A stretch of 39,905 nt of DNA from JAWUVP01 sp034112285 (GTDB lineage: Bacteria > Pseudomonadota > Gammaproteobacteria > JABDGN01). A program made the position numbers and the translations under genes. How positions within the stretch are numbered: position 1 is the first letter of the stretch; every line of letters begins with the position of its first letter. The DNA is taken from positions 1 to 39,905 of the forward strand of contig JAWUVP010000074.1 in the NCBI GenBank assembly GCA_034112285.1. The letters are read 5' to 3'. Below the pieces are notes generated by a model. The model was not told where the DNA came from and did no database searches. It was given only the letters and a program-made list of their open reading frames with translations. Positions 17,548-26,095 of the stretch are shown piece after piece.

Positions 17548-18108
17548 CTAATTTTGTACGCTGGCAACGGAGCAGCGAAAATTCGGCCAATCAAAGCCTG
17601 TTCCTGGGTCGCTCTTTCTGCCTGGTGCAATATCACTATGCCCCACAATTCGCTCCATTGTGATAGCAGGATACAATACCTGTAACGCCTGCGTCACCTC
17701 AACCAAGCTCGCATATTGTGCGGTGGTAAACTCGTCTTTATCGGTGCCTTCTAATTCGATGCCTATAGAAAAGTCATTACACCCCTCTTGGCCCTCAAAG
17801 CTCGAAACCCCAGCATGCCAGGCCCGTTTATTGAAGGGAACAAATTGAATAATGCTGCCATCACGACGAATAAAGGCATGGGCCGAGACTTTCAAGCCTT
17901 TCAGTGACACATAATCAACATTCGATAACGCATCTAACTCATTGGTAAATAAGGCTATTACATCATTTCCACCATATTGGCCTTCGGGAAGGCTAATACA
18001 GTGGATAACGAGAAGGTTAACGTCAGCTAGCTCTGGAAAATCGTTGCAATTCGGTGATGCCAAGTAGGTAACCTGCTTTAAAAGATACGTTTCAAGGTCG
18101 ATTTTCAT
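17548..18108 (-). CDS. ampD: 1,6-anhydro-N-acetylmuramyl-L-alanine amidase
   Basis: A cytoplasmic zinc amidase of 186 residues that releases the stem peptide from anhydro-muropeptides during cell-wall recycling. Family motifs and likely zinc ligands are visible: VIHCISLPEGQYGG near residue 33 (first His), and VGHSDIAPGRKSDPG near residue 155 (second His and Asp). RRDGSIIQFVPFNKRAWHAG and SIGIELEGTD are strongly typical of AmpD. No signal peptide, as expected for the cytosolic enzyme. It is close to hpt upstream and ampE downstream, and works in the same pathway as NagZ encoded in the same cluster. Confidence 0.96.
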   Translation of the reverse strand: MKIDLETYLLKQVTYLASPNCNDFPELADVNLLVIHCISLPEGQYGGNDVIALFTNELDALSNVDYVSLKGLKVSAHAFIRRDGSIIQFVPFNKRAWHAGVSSFEGQEGCNDFSIGIELEGTDKDEFTTAQYASLVEVTQALQVLYPAITMERIVGHSDIAPGRKSDPGTGFDWPNFRCSVASVQN

Positions 18109-18116
18109 CTTAAAAC

Positions 18117-18680
18117 CTATCCTTCATCCTCGGCGGCCACGGCATAAATACCCGGCGCATTACGTAAGTACTCTTTATAATCCAGACCAAAACCATACAC
18201 GTATCGGTTCTCTACCGTTAGCCCGGTAAAGTTAGCATGCGCTACCCCACCTGGTTCGCGGTTGCATTCTTTATCGACCAGCACGGCAGTGTAAATTTCT
18301 TTGGCTTCTTGTACTTCGCAATATTCCACAATCGCCGACAAGGTTAAACCGCCATCTAAAATATCATCTAGAATAATGACGGTGCGATCTTTCAATTGCG
18401 TTTTAGGCTCAGCACGCCAATGCACTTCGCCGCCACGCAAACCGCTGTTGTAACGTGAAGCATGTACGTAATCAACTTCCATTGGAAAGTCTAAGCGGGT
18501 AAGCAAGTGCCCTGCTGGAATACAGCCACCCACCATCACCACCAATAACACAGGATTGCTGTGCTCAAGCTCAGCATGAATTTCACTAGCCATTTTATCT
18601 AGCGCGCCGTCAACGGCCTCTTTAGAATGCAAACAGGTAGCGCGTTTGGCTACTTCACGAATTTGTGCGGGTAATGACAT
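18117..18680 (-). CDS. hpt: Hypoxanthine-guanine phosphoribosyltransferase
   Basis: A 187-residue type I phosphoribosyltransferase that salvages hypoxanthine or guanine with PRPP to IMP/GMP. The PRPP-binding loop VIILDDILDGGLTLSAI is near residue 107, the flexible-loop region with RYNSGLRGGEVHW near 78-90, and the purine-contact segment RYVYGFGLDYKEYLRN near 158. The sequence resembles the Hpt form found next to nagZ in pseudomonads and related bacteria. Its start overlaps the mscS stop by one base, so translational coupling is likely. Confidence 0.93.
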   Translation of the reverse strand: MSLPAQIREVAKRATCLHSKEAVDGALDKMASEIHAELEHSNPVLLVVMVGGCIPAGHLLTRLDFPMEVDYVHASRYNSGLRGGEVHWRAEPKTQLKDRTVIILDDILDGGLTLSAIVEYCEVQEAKEIYTAVLVDKECNREPGGVAHANFTGLTVENRYVYGFGLDYKEYLRNAPGIYAVAAEDEG

Positions 18681-19777
18681 TATTTAACTTCCTCTTGATT
18701 AACACTCACTCCATTAGGGAGCAAGACCGTTCTAGTTGGGAAAGCCGCTTCGGCATTATTTTCTTCAATAATATCGAGGACTTTCAAGAATATTTTCTGT
18801 TGCACCTGTTGGAACTTAATCCAGTCAGTGGTTTTGGTAAACGCATAAATACGAAAATTAAGCGATGAAGCCGCAAAATCGACCAAGTTTACCCAAATGG
18901 TTTGGTCTGTGGCAATCTCATCATCGGCGCGCAGCATATCTTCAATGCCCACCGTGATTTTGGCGATCACTTTAAAATCGTTATAGCGCACACCCACATC
19001 GGTGCGAATACGTCGATAAAGCATACGTGAAGGGTTTTCCACCGACACCGTTAAAAACGTTGAATTCGGTACATATAAAGGCCGTTTATCAAAGGTGCGA
19101 ATGCGGGTTGTACGCCAGCCAATTTTTTCCACCGTGCCTTCAATTTTTTTATCGGGAGAGCTAATCCAGTCACCAATACTAAACGGGCGATCGAAATACA
19201 GCACCAAACCACCAAAAAAGTTTCGCAACATATCTTGCGCGGCTAACGTAATACCAATACCAGCACCACCCGCAGCGGTGTACACACCCGCAAGCGGCAC
19301 ACCCATACCTTGCAATAAGGCCAGCCCAGCCATAACAAATAACACAATGCGCGATAATTTTGAAACCCCATCGACGGTGGTTTCGTCATATTTGCGCTTA
19401 CCAATTTTACCCGCCAGCATGGCTTGCTCGATATTGTTGATTAAGCGTAACAAAAACCAGACAAGAATGATGGTAATACCCAAAGAGGCCGCGGTTTTCA
19501 AGGAACCTAGCACATCAATATCTTTAAAATAATCCATGAAATTCAGCAAGACAAGGATAATAGCCAAATACCAAATTAGCACCACAATGGGTTTGCGCAA
19601 CGCATTGAGCACGGCCATGGGCCGCACTAAACGGTCGGCTTTAACCCGTGATAACAGATGTTTGTAAACTAAAATCGTTGTGACATGCAAGATAAGTGCA
19701 ATAAAAAGAATCAAACCAGTATGAAACGCCGCTTGATAATGTACGCTCCAATTTTTTAGTGTGTGCAACCAGGCCAT
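18680..19777 (-). CDS. MscS-family mechanosensitive ion channel
   Basis: A 365-residue inner-membrane channel that, by family, opens on membrane tension to release solutes during hypo-osmotic shock. Three to four N-terminal helices lie in residues 15-150. The pore-lining helix is the Gly/Ala-rich AAGGAGIGITLAAQDMLRN near residue 170, followed by FFGGLVLYFDRPFSIGDWI, the MscS signature. A beta domain (EGTVEKIGWRTTRIRTFD, YVPNSTF) and a cytoplasmic alpha/beta domain complete it. Length and layout resemble YbdG/YnaI-type members more than the short MscS. Its start overlaps the 3' end of nagZ by 22 bp and its stop overlaps hpt by one base. Confidence 0.92.
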   Translation of the reverse strand: MAWLHTLKNWSVHYQAAFHTGLILFIALILHVTTILVYKHLLSRVKADRLVRPMAVLNALRKPIVVLIWYLAIILVLLNFMDYFKDIDVLGSLKTAASLGITIILVWFLLRLINNIEQAMLAGKIGKRKYDETTVDGVSKLSRIVLFVMAGLALLQGMGVPLAGVYTAAGGAGIGITLAAQDMLRNFFGGLVLYFDRPFSIGDWISSPDKKIEGTVEKIGWRTTRIRTFDKRPLYVPNSTFLTVSVENPSRMLYRRIRTDVGVRYNDFKVIAKITVGIEDMLRADDEIATDQTIWVNLVDFAASSLNFRIYAFTKTTDWIKFQQVQQKIFLKVLDIIEENNAEAAFPTRTVLLPNGVSVNQEEVK

Positions 19778-20727
19778 GTTAACTCCCTAAATGAGGCGAT
19801 TTTTTCGTTTAAAACTCTCGTGTCCGATAACGCGAGGTTATCCAACACTTCTGCTTGTGAAGCGAGATTATTACATATTAGCGCCATATCGCAACCGGCA
19901 TCTAAAGCCATTTGCACCCGCTTGCTCACGTCAGGCGCAATTTCCACTGCCGCCTGCATAGAAAGGCAGTCGCTAAACACCATTCCTCTAAAGCCCAGCC
20001 GGTTGCGCAAAATGTCTTTAAGCCAAAGGGGAGATAAGCTGGCAGGTAATTTATCCACTGCTGAAAAAATGATGTGTGCCGGCATGATGGCCTGTAAATC
20101 ATCACGCAGAGCCATAAAAGGTTGCATATCTTCGGCCTGAATAGTCGCGAACTCACGCGTGTCCACCGGCAAATGTAAATGCGAATCGGCCTGCACATTG
20201 CCATGGCCAGGAAAATGCTTGCCCACAGCCGGCATGCCCGCACGGTGCATACCATTAATAAAAGCGCGCGCAACTTGGGTTACAACCTCAGTATCGGCGC
20301 AAATTGCCCTACCGCCTATCAGCACATCGCAAAGGCCCATGTCCAAATCTAACACTGGGGCAAAGCTTTGCTCAACGCCACACTGGCGTAATTCGCTCGC
20401 CATAGTAAAACCGGCTAGATCAGCAGCTTGCAAACCGGCTTTCGCCTCAAGCAAATAAGCATCGCCCAAGCTTTGCATGGTAGGCAAAGCGGTAAAGCCA
20501 GGTAAAAAGCGTTGCACCCGCCCTCCTTCATGATCAACCGTAATCATTAATTCAGGCGTGCGCAAGGCTTTCAGCTCAGCACATAACGCGCTAAGCTGCG
20601 CTAAGGATTTATAGTTTCGGGTAAATAGCACAATGCCACCCACTAAGGGATGGCGCAACATCTTAATGTCGGCAGCAGACAGCTGAAGCCCAGCAATATC
20701 TAAACAAAGCGGCCCCAGCTCTTGCAT
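19756..20727 (-). CDS. nagZ: Beta-N-acetylhexosaminidase
   Basis: A cytoplasmic GH3 glycosidase of 323 residues that removes GlcNAc from GlcNAc-anhydroMurNAc-peptides in peptidoglycan recycling. VDHEGGRVQRF near residue 63, GKHFPGHGNVQADSH near residue 167 (the catalytic His/Asp loop) and the nucleophile region FRGMVFSDCLSM near residue 238 are clear. The last motif is usually FSDDLSM; here the nucleophile Asp is kept but the next residue is Cys. It starts 3 bp after the DUF1820 stop and overlaps mscS, so it is embedded in a tight operon with hpt, ampD and ampE. Confidence 0.96.
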   Translation of the reverse strand: MQELGPLCLDIAGLQLSAADIKMLRHPLVGGIVLFTRNYKSLAQLSALCAELKALRTPELMITVDHEGGRVQRFLPGFTALPTMQSLGDAYLLEAKAGLQAADLAGFTMASELRQCGVEQSFAPVLDLDMGLCDVLIGGRAICADTEVVTQVARAFINGMHRAGMPAVGKHFPGHGNVQADSHLHLPVDTREFATIQAEDMQPFMALRDDLQAIMPAHIIFSAVDKLPASLSPLWLKDILRNRLGFRGMVFSDCLSMQAAVEIAPDVSKRVQMALDAGCDMALICNNLASQAEVLDNLALSDTRVLNEKIASFRELTWPGCTH

Positions 20728-20730
20728 AAA

Positions 20731-21093
20731 TTATTCAGAATCAGGGGTGGACTTTTTAGATTTGCCAAACGAATGACCCGGAAATGGGCGCATATTTTTA
20801 GTGCTGGCACCTTCAGGCAGGTCAATAACTTTACCTGCACCCAAATTTTTGACTTCATCTATACGAATCACAGCTTGTAATGGTATGTAAGTACACACCA
20901 CATCCTCAAACATGGCTCGCAACTTTTCTTCAGTTGGGTCTACAATATCTGATTCACGCTTTTGAAAAACAATATCTTCGACTTCTAAGAAACCAAAAAC
21001 CGCTTCAGTCGCGAGAAAACGGGCGTAAATGACACAAACCTTATCTTCATGATAAAAACGAATACGAAATAAATTATTAGAAGTGTTGCTCAT
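20731..21093 (-). CDS. DUF1820 family protein
   Basis: A 120-residue soluble protein recognised as a DUF1820 member by FRIRFYHEDKVCVIYAR at the N-terminus, FGFLEVEDIVF in the middle and TYIPLQAVIRIDEV near residue 68. The C-terminal tail (PFPGHSFGKSKKSTPDSE) is polar and probably disordered. The family is common in gammaproteobacteria and uncharacterised. It heads the nagZ cluster; the position is shared in relatives to my recollection, but this gives no functional proof. Confidence 0.85.
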   Translation of the reverse strand: MSNTSNNLFRIRFYHEDKVCVIYARFLATEAVFGFLEVEDIVFQKRESDIVDPTEEKLRAMFEDVVCTYIPLQAVIRIDEVKNLGAGKVIDLPEGASTKNMRPFPGHSFGKSKKSTPDSE

Positions 21094-21176
21094 GGGTAGG
21101 ATGCCTTTCTTACTATAGTTAGTCGGGAATTATAGCGGATATTGGCACAAAAATGAACTATTAAATATTGCCCATC

Positions 21177-21224
21177 TATACTCATGGCGAATGAAATTCA
21201 GGTGTTTCATTCTCTGCGAGTATA
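21177..21224. repeat. 48-bp nested perfect palindrome between deaD and DUF1820
   Basis: TATACTC (21177-21183) pairs with GAGTATA (21218-21224). Inside, GAATGAAA (21189-21196) pairs with TTTCATTC (21205-21212) around an 8-nt loop. The two stems are separated by equal 5-nt internal loops. There is no T run, so it is not a simple terminator. It lies upstream of the DUF1820-nagZ operon and downstream of deaD. An operator, an mRNA leader hairpin or a processing site are all possible. Confidence 0.8.
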
Positions 21225-21240
21225 AGCATGAGGCAAAGCA

Positions 21241-21273
21241 AAGCCCCCATAATCCGACGAAAAATGGAGGCTT
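21241..21273 (-). terminator. Possible deaD terminator hairpin
   Basis: On the minus strand AAGCCTCCAT and ATGGGGGCTT form a 10-bp stem with one mismatch and a 13-nt loop, about 25 bp after the deaD stop. The following sequence TTGCTTTGCC is only partly T-rich, so termination would be weak. Confidence 0.4.
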
Positions 21274-21296
21274 GAATCGAACAAAAAGTTTATTCA

Positions 21297-22955
21297 TTAA
21301 CTCTTAGCGGTATACGTTTTCTTTTTCGCAGGGGGTTTGCTACCACCGGATTTATCATCACTAGGACGAGCACCCGACGGCTTTGTGCCTGCATACTTAC
21401 TACCACTTGGCTTGCTACCGCTCGGTTTGCTGCCAGCATACTTGCTGCCGCTTGGTTTGCTGCCACCAAATTTACTACCACCTGGCTTGCCACCAGAACG
21501 TGATTTATTGCCTTCGCCACTTCTCTCGCTACCACCGGTCTTACGATTTTCATAACCACGGCGATTTTTGTCACCCGGGCGTGAGGCATTGCTTCTGCTT
21601 TTATGACGACGTTCAGGCTCGGCAGACATTGTATCTAATTCGGTTAAAGGCGTCGTTGTTTCTTGCGCTAATAAATAAGCAAACGCAGCGGCAATATCCG
21701 CAAGCTCAATACTCTCTTGCTCCTGAATAGTGCTTACCAGCTCTTGGAAAGGTTTAAGATTTTTGCTTTTGGCAATAATATTAGTTACCTTCGTTACTAA
21801 CTCAATGTTGCGGCGATCGCTCAATTCTTTAATGGTAGGCGGCTCAACTTGCTTGATTTTTTTGTTAATCGCACGCTCAATGTCTTTTAACAGACGCGTT
21901 TCACGCGGAGAAACAAACAATAAAGCTTTACCACTGCGTCCTGCGCGGCCAGTACGGCCAATACGATGCACGTAAGATTCTGTATCAGTTGGAATATCAT
22001 AGTTAATAACATGGGTTACACGCTCTACATCAATACCACGTGCTGCAACGTCAGTGGCAACAATAATGTCTAAAGTGCCCTTTTTAATGCGGCCAATCAC
22101 TTTTTCACGTTGTGATTGTTTCATGTCACCATTAAGTGCTGAGGCTGCATAGCCTCTAGCCAATAATTTGTCGGCCACTTCTTGCGACATCGTTTTAGTG
22201 CGCGAGAAAATAATGGCTGCTTCAATAGTTTCAGATTCTAAGTAACGCGTTAAAGCTTCCATTTTTTGTGGGCTGCTCACACGCATATAAGACTGTTCAA
22301 TTTTTGCGACTGATTCGGTCGTCGCTTTAATTTGAATCTTCTCAGCGTTTTTCAAATAACGCTTAGCAATTTTTTGAATTGAGACCGGCATTGTGGCAGA
22401 AAATAAGGCTGTTTGATGCTCGTTTGGAATTTGTTCTAAAATCCATTCAATGTCATCAATAAAGCCCATTTTAAGCATTTCATCGGCTTCATCTAAAACC
22501 ACCATTTTTAACGTCGCAGTATCAATAGTGCCACGGCGCATGTGATCCATCATCCGGCCTGGTGTGCCCACAACAACTTGTGCGCCACGTTTTAAGGCTT
22601 TTAGCTGAATACTATAATCTTGGCCGCCATAAATAGGGCAAACATTAAAGCCATTTAAGCGTTTAGCATAGCTTTGAAACGCTTCGGCTACTTGAATAGC
22701 CAGCTCGCGTGTGGGGGCTATTACCAGCGCTTGCGGCTGTTTTAATTTTAAATCTAGTTGAGATAAAATAGGTAAAGCAAAAGCGGCGGTCTTACCCGTA
22801 CCGGTTTGTGCTTGTGCTAAAACATCATCACCTTTAAGCAGCACAGGAATAGAATGGGCTTGAATTGGAGTTGGGCTTTCATAGCCTAAATCGTTTAAGG
22901 TGTTTAAGATTGGTTCAGGTAAATCAAGGTCTTTAAAGGTAACATCAGTGGACAT
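21297..22955 (-). CDS. deaD: DEAD-box ATP-dependent RNA helicase, DeaD/CsdA-like
   Basis: A 552-residue RNA helicase acting in ribosome assembly and mRNA turnover, often cold-induced. The Q motif region is FKDLDLPEPILNTLNDLGY. Walker A is AQTGTGKT near residue 45. Then come PTRELAIQ, VLDEADEML, SAT in ALFSATMP, and HRIGRTGRAGRSG near residue 330. The tail beyond residue 480 is basic and Gly/Ser/Lys-rich, built from repeated GSKPSGSKYA-like units encoded by tandem DNA. The start MSTDVTFK is preferred over an upstream ATG 12 codons earlier, because the family starts there. No close operon partner. Confidence 0.95.
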   Translation of the reverse strand: MSTDVTFKDLDLPEPILNTLNDLGYESPTPIQAHSIPVLLKGDDVLAQAQTGTGKTAAFALPILSQLDLKLKQPQALVIAPTRELAIQVAEAFQSYAKRLNGFNVCPIYGGQDYSIQLKALKRGAQVVVGTPGRMMDHMRRGTIDTATLKMVVLDEADEMLKMGFIDDIEWILEQIPNEHQTALFSATMPVSIQKIAKRYLKNAEKIQIKATTESVAKIEQSYMRVSSPQKMEALTRYLESETIEAAIIFSRTKTMSQEVADKLLARGYAASALNGDMKQSQREKVIGRIKKGTLDIIVATDVAARGIDVERVTHVINYDIPTDTESYVHRIGRTGRAGRSGKALLFVSPRETRLLKDIERAINKKIKQVEPPTIKELSDRRNIELVTKVTNIIAKSKNLKPFQELVSTIQEQESIELADIAAAFAYLLAQETTTPLTELDTMSAEPERRHKSRSNASRPGDKNRRGYENRKTGGSERSGEGNKSRSGGKPGGSKFGGSKPSGSKYAGSKPSGSKPSGSKYAGTKPSGARPSDDKSGGSKPPAKKKTYTAKS

Positions 22956-23072
22956 AGTTTTGGTTCTCATAAATTTTCGCCATAGTACCATGCTTTGTGG
23001 AAAAAAGATGCAAAGTGTTTATAAATTGAATTGGGGGGTACTTTGAGGGTGGGCGCGCTGCAACATTACAAC

Positions 23073-23552
23073 TTAAGCAATTATCTCAACCGGCGTTTGC
23101 GTGCTCACCAGCGAAAACAGCTGCAACATATCATTTGATTGTAAAGTCACACAGCCATGCGACTGTGGCTCACCCATTGGGCGTGAAGCAGGGCTAGCGT
23201 GGATGTAAATATAACGCTGATAAGAATCCACCTCACCGCCTAAATTTACACCCTCTTCACAACCCTTTAGCCACAAAATGCGCGTTAAAATCCAATCGCG
23301 CTCGGGATGTTCTTGGGACAGCTCTGGCGTATAAATTTCCCCCGTCGCCTTTCGGCCAACAAAAACCGTGTTTAAAGGTTCGCCCTCACCTATCTTATCG
23401 GCAATAATATGCTTGCCCAGTGGTGTGCATTCACTACCCTTTTGTTGGCCTGCGCCATTTTTAGCCGTGGAAACAGCAAAACTAGCGAGTTCTTCACAGG
23501 CTTCAAACACACGAAGGCGTTGCGTTGACAAAGAAACTTCAATGCGCGGCAT
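23073..23552 (-). CDS. L,D-transpeptidase (YkuD domain)
   Basis: A 159-residue protein consisting of essentially one YkuD catalytic domain, which forms 3-3 peptidoglycan cross-links or attaches proteins to peptidoglycan. The catalytic SHGCVTL motif is near residue 130, preceded by YIHASPASRPMGEPQ. The N-terminal part RIEVSLSTQRLRVFE is typical. No signal peptide is visible, unusual for a periplasmic enzyme. Such stand-alone, leaderless YkuD proteins occur in gammaproteobacteria, and a cytoplasmic or muropeptide role is possible. A GTG start five codons earlier would overlap the POT gene; the ATG follows GGTGAG at 10 nt. It is the last gene after dnaB-alr-POT. Confidence 0.88.
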   Translation of the reverse strand: MPRIEVSLSTQRLRVFEACEELASFAVSTAKNGAGQQKGSECTPLGKHIIADKIGEGEPLNTVFVGRKATGEIYTPELSQEHPERDWILTRILWLKGCEEGVNLGGEVDSYQRYIYIHASPASRPMGEPQSHGCVTLQSNDMLQLFSLVSTQTPVEIIA

Positions 23553-23556
23553 GGTC

Positions 23557-25014
23557 TTAACGCTCACCCATCATTTTCGATAATTTGGGCACAAATAACA
23601 ATCCAATGAAAGCAATGCCTACCGTCCACCAACCAAATTGTGCAAAGGCATGCGCATAGATATGAATAGATGCCCGCGGTGACATATCGTTTTGCGGCAC
23701 ACTCGCCATTTGACCCAGCCAACCACTTAAAGCATTTGCAACAGCAGAAGCATAAAACCACATGCCCAACATAATGGCCACCATGTTGCGTGGGGCTAAA
23801 GCGGTCATAGCCGCTAAACCGACGGGTTGCAAGGCCAGCTCACCGATGCTTTGTAACCCATAGCTCAGTATGACCCACCATGATGAAACAATACCGTTAG
23901 TGGCAAACCATTTTGCCGCCCAATTCAACACCAAAAAGCCCAGGCCCATTAGCGCGGTGCCAATAACAAACTTCAACGCAATAGGAAACATTTTTCCATT
24001 GCGGTTAGCGCGTTTCCACAGTCCATTCATTAAGGGCGTGCAGGCAATAATAAAAAATGGATTTAAACTTTGATACGAAGCAGTGGGAATAACCCAATCA
24101 AAAAAGTGGCGGTCTAAGTTTCGCTCGGTAAACAAATTCACCGACATGGGCGCCTGCTGATACAAGGTCCAAAACACAATCGAAAAAATAATTAATACCA
24201 AGCAAGCCAGCATACGATTGCGCTCTTCTTTAGTGCGACGCAAACTGGTGTATATAAATAGCGTCACCAACACACCGCCAAAAACAGCGAGCAATAGATT
24301 TGTAGCGTGAACTTGGCGCATTAAAAAATACCCCACCACCACCAGCGCCACAATACCGATGTAAACCAGACTTTCATAGTTTATGCCCAGCGGCGATTTT
24401 TGTTTGCGTAAATGCTCTGCCGTAGCCAAGCCACGCTCGCCCAACATTTTTCGGCCCCACAAGAAAGTGAGTAAACCAAAAAACAAACCAATAGCTGAAC
24501 ACCCAAATGCAGCATTCCAGCCAAATTTTTCGGCAATACCACCGGCAAATAACGCGGCTAATAAAGCCCCCACATTAATGCCCATGTAATAAATAGTAAA
24601 GCCACCTTCACGGCGAGGGTCGTTAGGGCCATCATAAAGCGAACCTAATAAGCCGGCAACGTTAGGTTTGAAAAAACCATTCCCCACCAAGATCAAACTC
24701 AAGCCCCAAAAAAACGCATGCGTGCTCGGCAGCGCGAGCAAACCATAACCCAGAATAAAAGCCACCGCGCCAATAATTAAAGCACGCTGATAGCCCAGCA
24801 CTTTGTCGGCAATATAACCGCCGATAACCGGCGTAAACCAAATTAAAGCCGTAAAAGAGCCAAACAAAAGATAAGATTTACTGTCATTAAAATGAAAAAC
24901 ATTCACCAGGTAAAGCACCAACAAACTGCGCATCACATAAAAGCCAAAGCGTTCCCAAAGTTCAATGGCAAAAAGAAAATATAAGGCTTTGGGCTGAGAC
25001 ATACTTGCGTTCAT
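23557..25014 (-). CDS. POT-family proton-dependent peptide transporter
   Basis: A 485-residue inner-membrane symporter for di- and tripeptides, related to DtpA/B. The N-terminal proton-coupling motif is canonical in its charged residues (ELWERFGFY, E-x-x-E-R-F). The second signature lies near residues 118-160 (FKPNVAGLLGSLYDGPNDPRR, interrupted here for length, then GGFTIYYMGINVGALLA). About 14 hydrophobic segments. Starts at ATG 25014 or 25002 are both possible; the longer frame overlaps alr. It is translated right after alr and before an L,D-transpeptidase, so peptide uptake is linked in expression with D-alanine supply. Confidence 0.93.
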   Translation of the reverse strand: MNASMSQPKALYFLFAIELWERFGFYVMRSLLVLYLVNVFHFNDSKSYLLFGSFTALIWFTPVIGGYIADKVLGYQRALIIGAVAFILGYGLLALPSTHAFFWGLSLILVGNGFFKPNVAGLLGSLYDGPNDPRREGGFTIYYMGINVGALLAALFAGGIAEKFGWNAAFGCSAIGLFFGLLTFLWGRKMLGERGLATAEHLRKQKSPLGINYESLVYIGIVALVVVGYFLMRQVHATNLLLAVFGGVLVTLFIYTSLRRTKEERNRMLACLVLIIFSIVFWTLYQQAPMSVNLFTERNLDRHFFDWVIPTASYQSLNPFFIIACTPLMNGLWKRANRNGKMFPIALKFVIGTALMGLGFLVLNWAAKWFATNGIVSSWWVILSYGLQSIGELALQPVGLAAMTALAPRNMVAIMLGMWFYASAVANALSGWLGQMASVPQNDMSPRASIHIYAHAFAQFGWWTVGIAFIGLLFVPKLSKMMGER

Positions 25015-25018
25015 TCGT

Positions 25019-26095
25019 TTATCCACGTAAATATTCAAACTTAACGCGCTTAGTCACGCTGCAAAACAATTCATAAGGAATCGTTTCAGCATGCTTGGCA
25101 ATAATTTCCGCCGATAAACCTTCACCCCATAATGTCACCACATCACCGAGCGCCACATTTTCAACGCCGCGCAAATCCACCATGAACATATCCATGCACA
25201 CTCGACCAATGCGAGGCGCTAACTGATTGTTCACTAAAACAGGCGTGCCCTGCTCAGCATGACGCGGGTAACCATCACCATAACCAATGGCTACCACGCC
25301 CACGGGCATGTCTTCTGGGCAAATAAACGTGCTGCCATAGCCCACAGGCTCACCCTTGGCTAACGTTTTAATAGAAATTATTGGGGCTTTTAGTGTCATG
25401 ACCGGGCGCAAATCTAACTCGGCAGCTGTTTTGCCACTAATAGGTGAGGTGCCATAGAGCATAATGCCTGGCCGTACCCATGCAGCATGCGTTTTTTCAA
25501 ACGCCATCACCGCCGCCGATTTGGCCGCCGTCCATTCACCTTGGGTGATTGCTTGCGCTTGCGTTAAACGCTCAATTTGCATTTGGTTCCCAGGATGTTC
25601 AAGATCGTCAGCCACGGCAAAATGCGTCATAAAACGTATCACATCAACACACGCGCAATTATTTAAACGAGCCAACACGGCAGGCAGCTGATCATTGGTA
25701 AAGCCCAAACGCCCCATGCCCGTATCCACTTTCACCCAAATATTAATGCTATTCGACAGTTGAGCTTGCTCAAGCATGGCCACTTGCTCGGTATTGTGCA
25801 CCACCACTTGAATATTATTCACGCTAATAATAGGCAACTGTTCCGCCGTTAAAAAACCCGGCATTAACACAATATCTTGCGTCACCGCGGCTTCACGCAA
25901 ATGCAACGCTTCACGCAAACGCGCCACGCCAAACGCATCGGCGTCTTTCAAAGTATGCGCCACTTGCACTAAGCCATGGCCATAAGCGTTAGACTTCACC
26001 ATGCAAATCACTTTAGATTGCGGCGCGCACTGCTTCACACGCGAAAAGTTATGGCGCAAAGCGGCTAAATCAATAAAGGCGGTTGGTTCAATCAT
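25019..26095 (-). CDS. alr: Alanine racemase
   Basis: A PLP enzyme of 358 residues that interconverts L- and D-alanine for peptidoglycan synthesis. The PLP lysine is in MVKSNAYGHG near residue 34. The catalytic tyrosine region is VAIGYGDGYPRHA near residue 255, with CMDMFMVDLRG near 300. Length and motifs fit the family exactly. Its start codon overlaps the dnaB stop (ATGA, 4 bp), the dnaB-alr arrangement common in gammaproteobacteria, so coupling is expected. Confidence 0.98.
   Translation of the reverse strand: MIEPTAFIDLAALRHNFSRVKQCAPQSKVICMVKSNAYGHGLVQVAHTLKDADAFGVARLREALHLREAAVTQDIVLMPGFLTAEQLPIISVNNIQVVVHNTEQVAMLEQAQLSNSINIWVKVDTGMGRLGFTNDQLPAVLARLNNCACVDVIRFMTHFAVADDLEHPGNQMQIERLTQAQAITQGEWTAAKSAAVMAFEKTHAAWVRPGIMLYGTSPISGKTAAELDLRPVMTLKAPIISIKTLAKGEPVGYGSTFICPEDMPVGVVAIGYGDGYPRHAEQGTPVLVNNQLAPRIGRVCMDMFMVDLRGVENVALGDVVTLWGEGLSAEIIAKHAETIPYELFCSVTKRVKFEYLRG

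Noticed and set aside
21337..21730. Plus-strand Leu/Pro- and Cys/His-rich frames opposite deaD
   Set aside because: They are shadows of the tandem-repeat tail of DeaD on the other strand.
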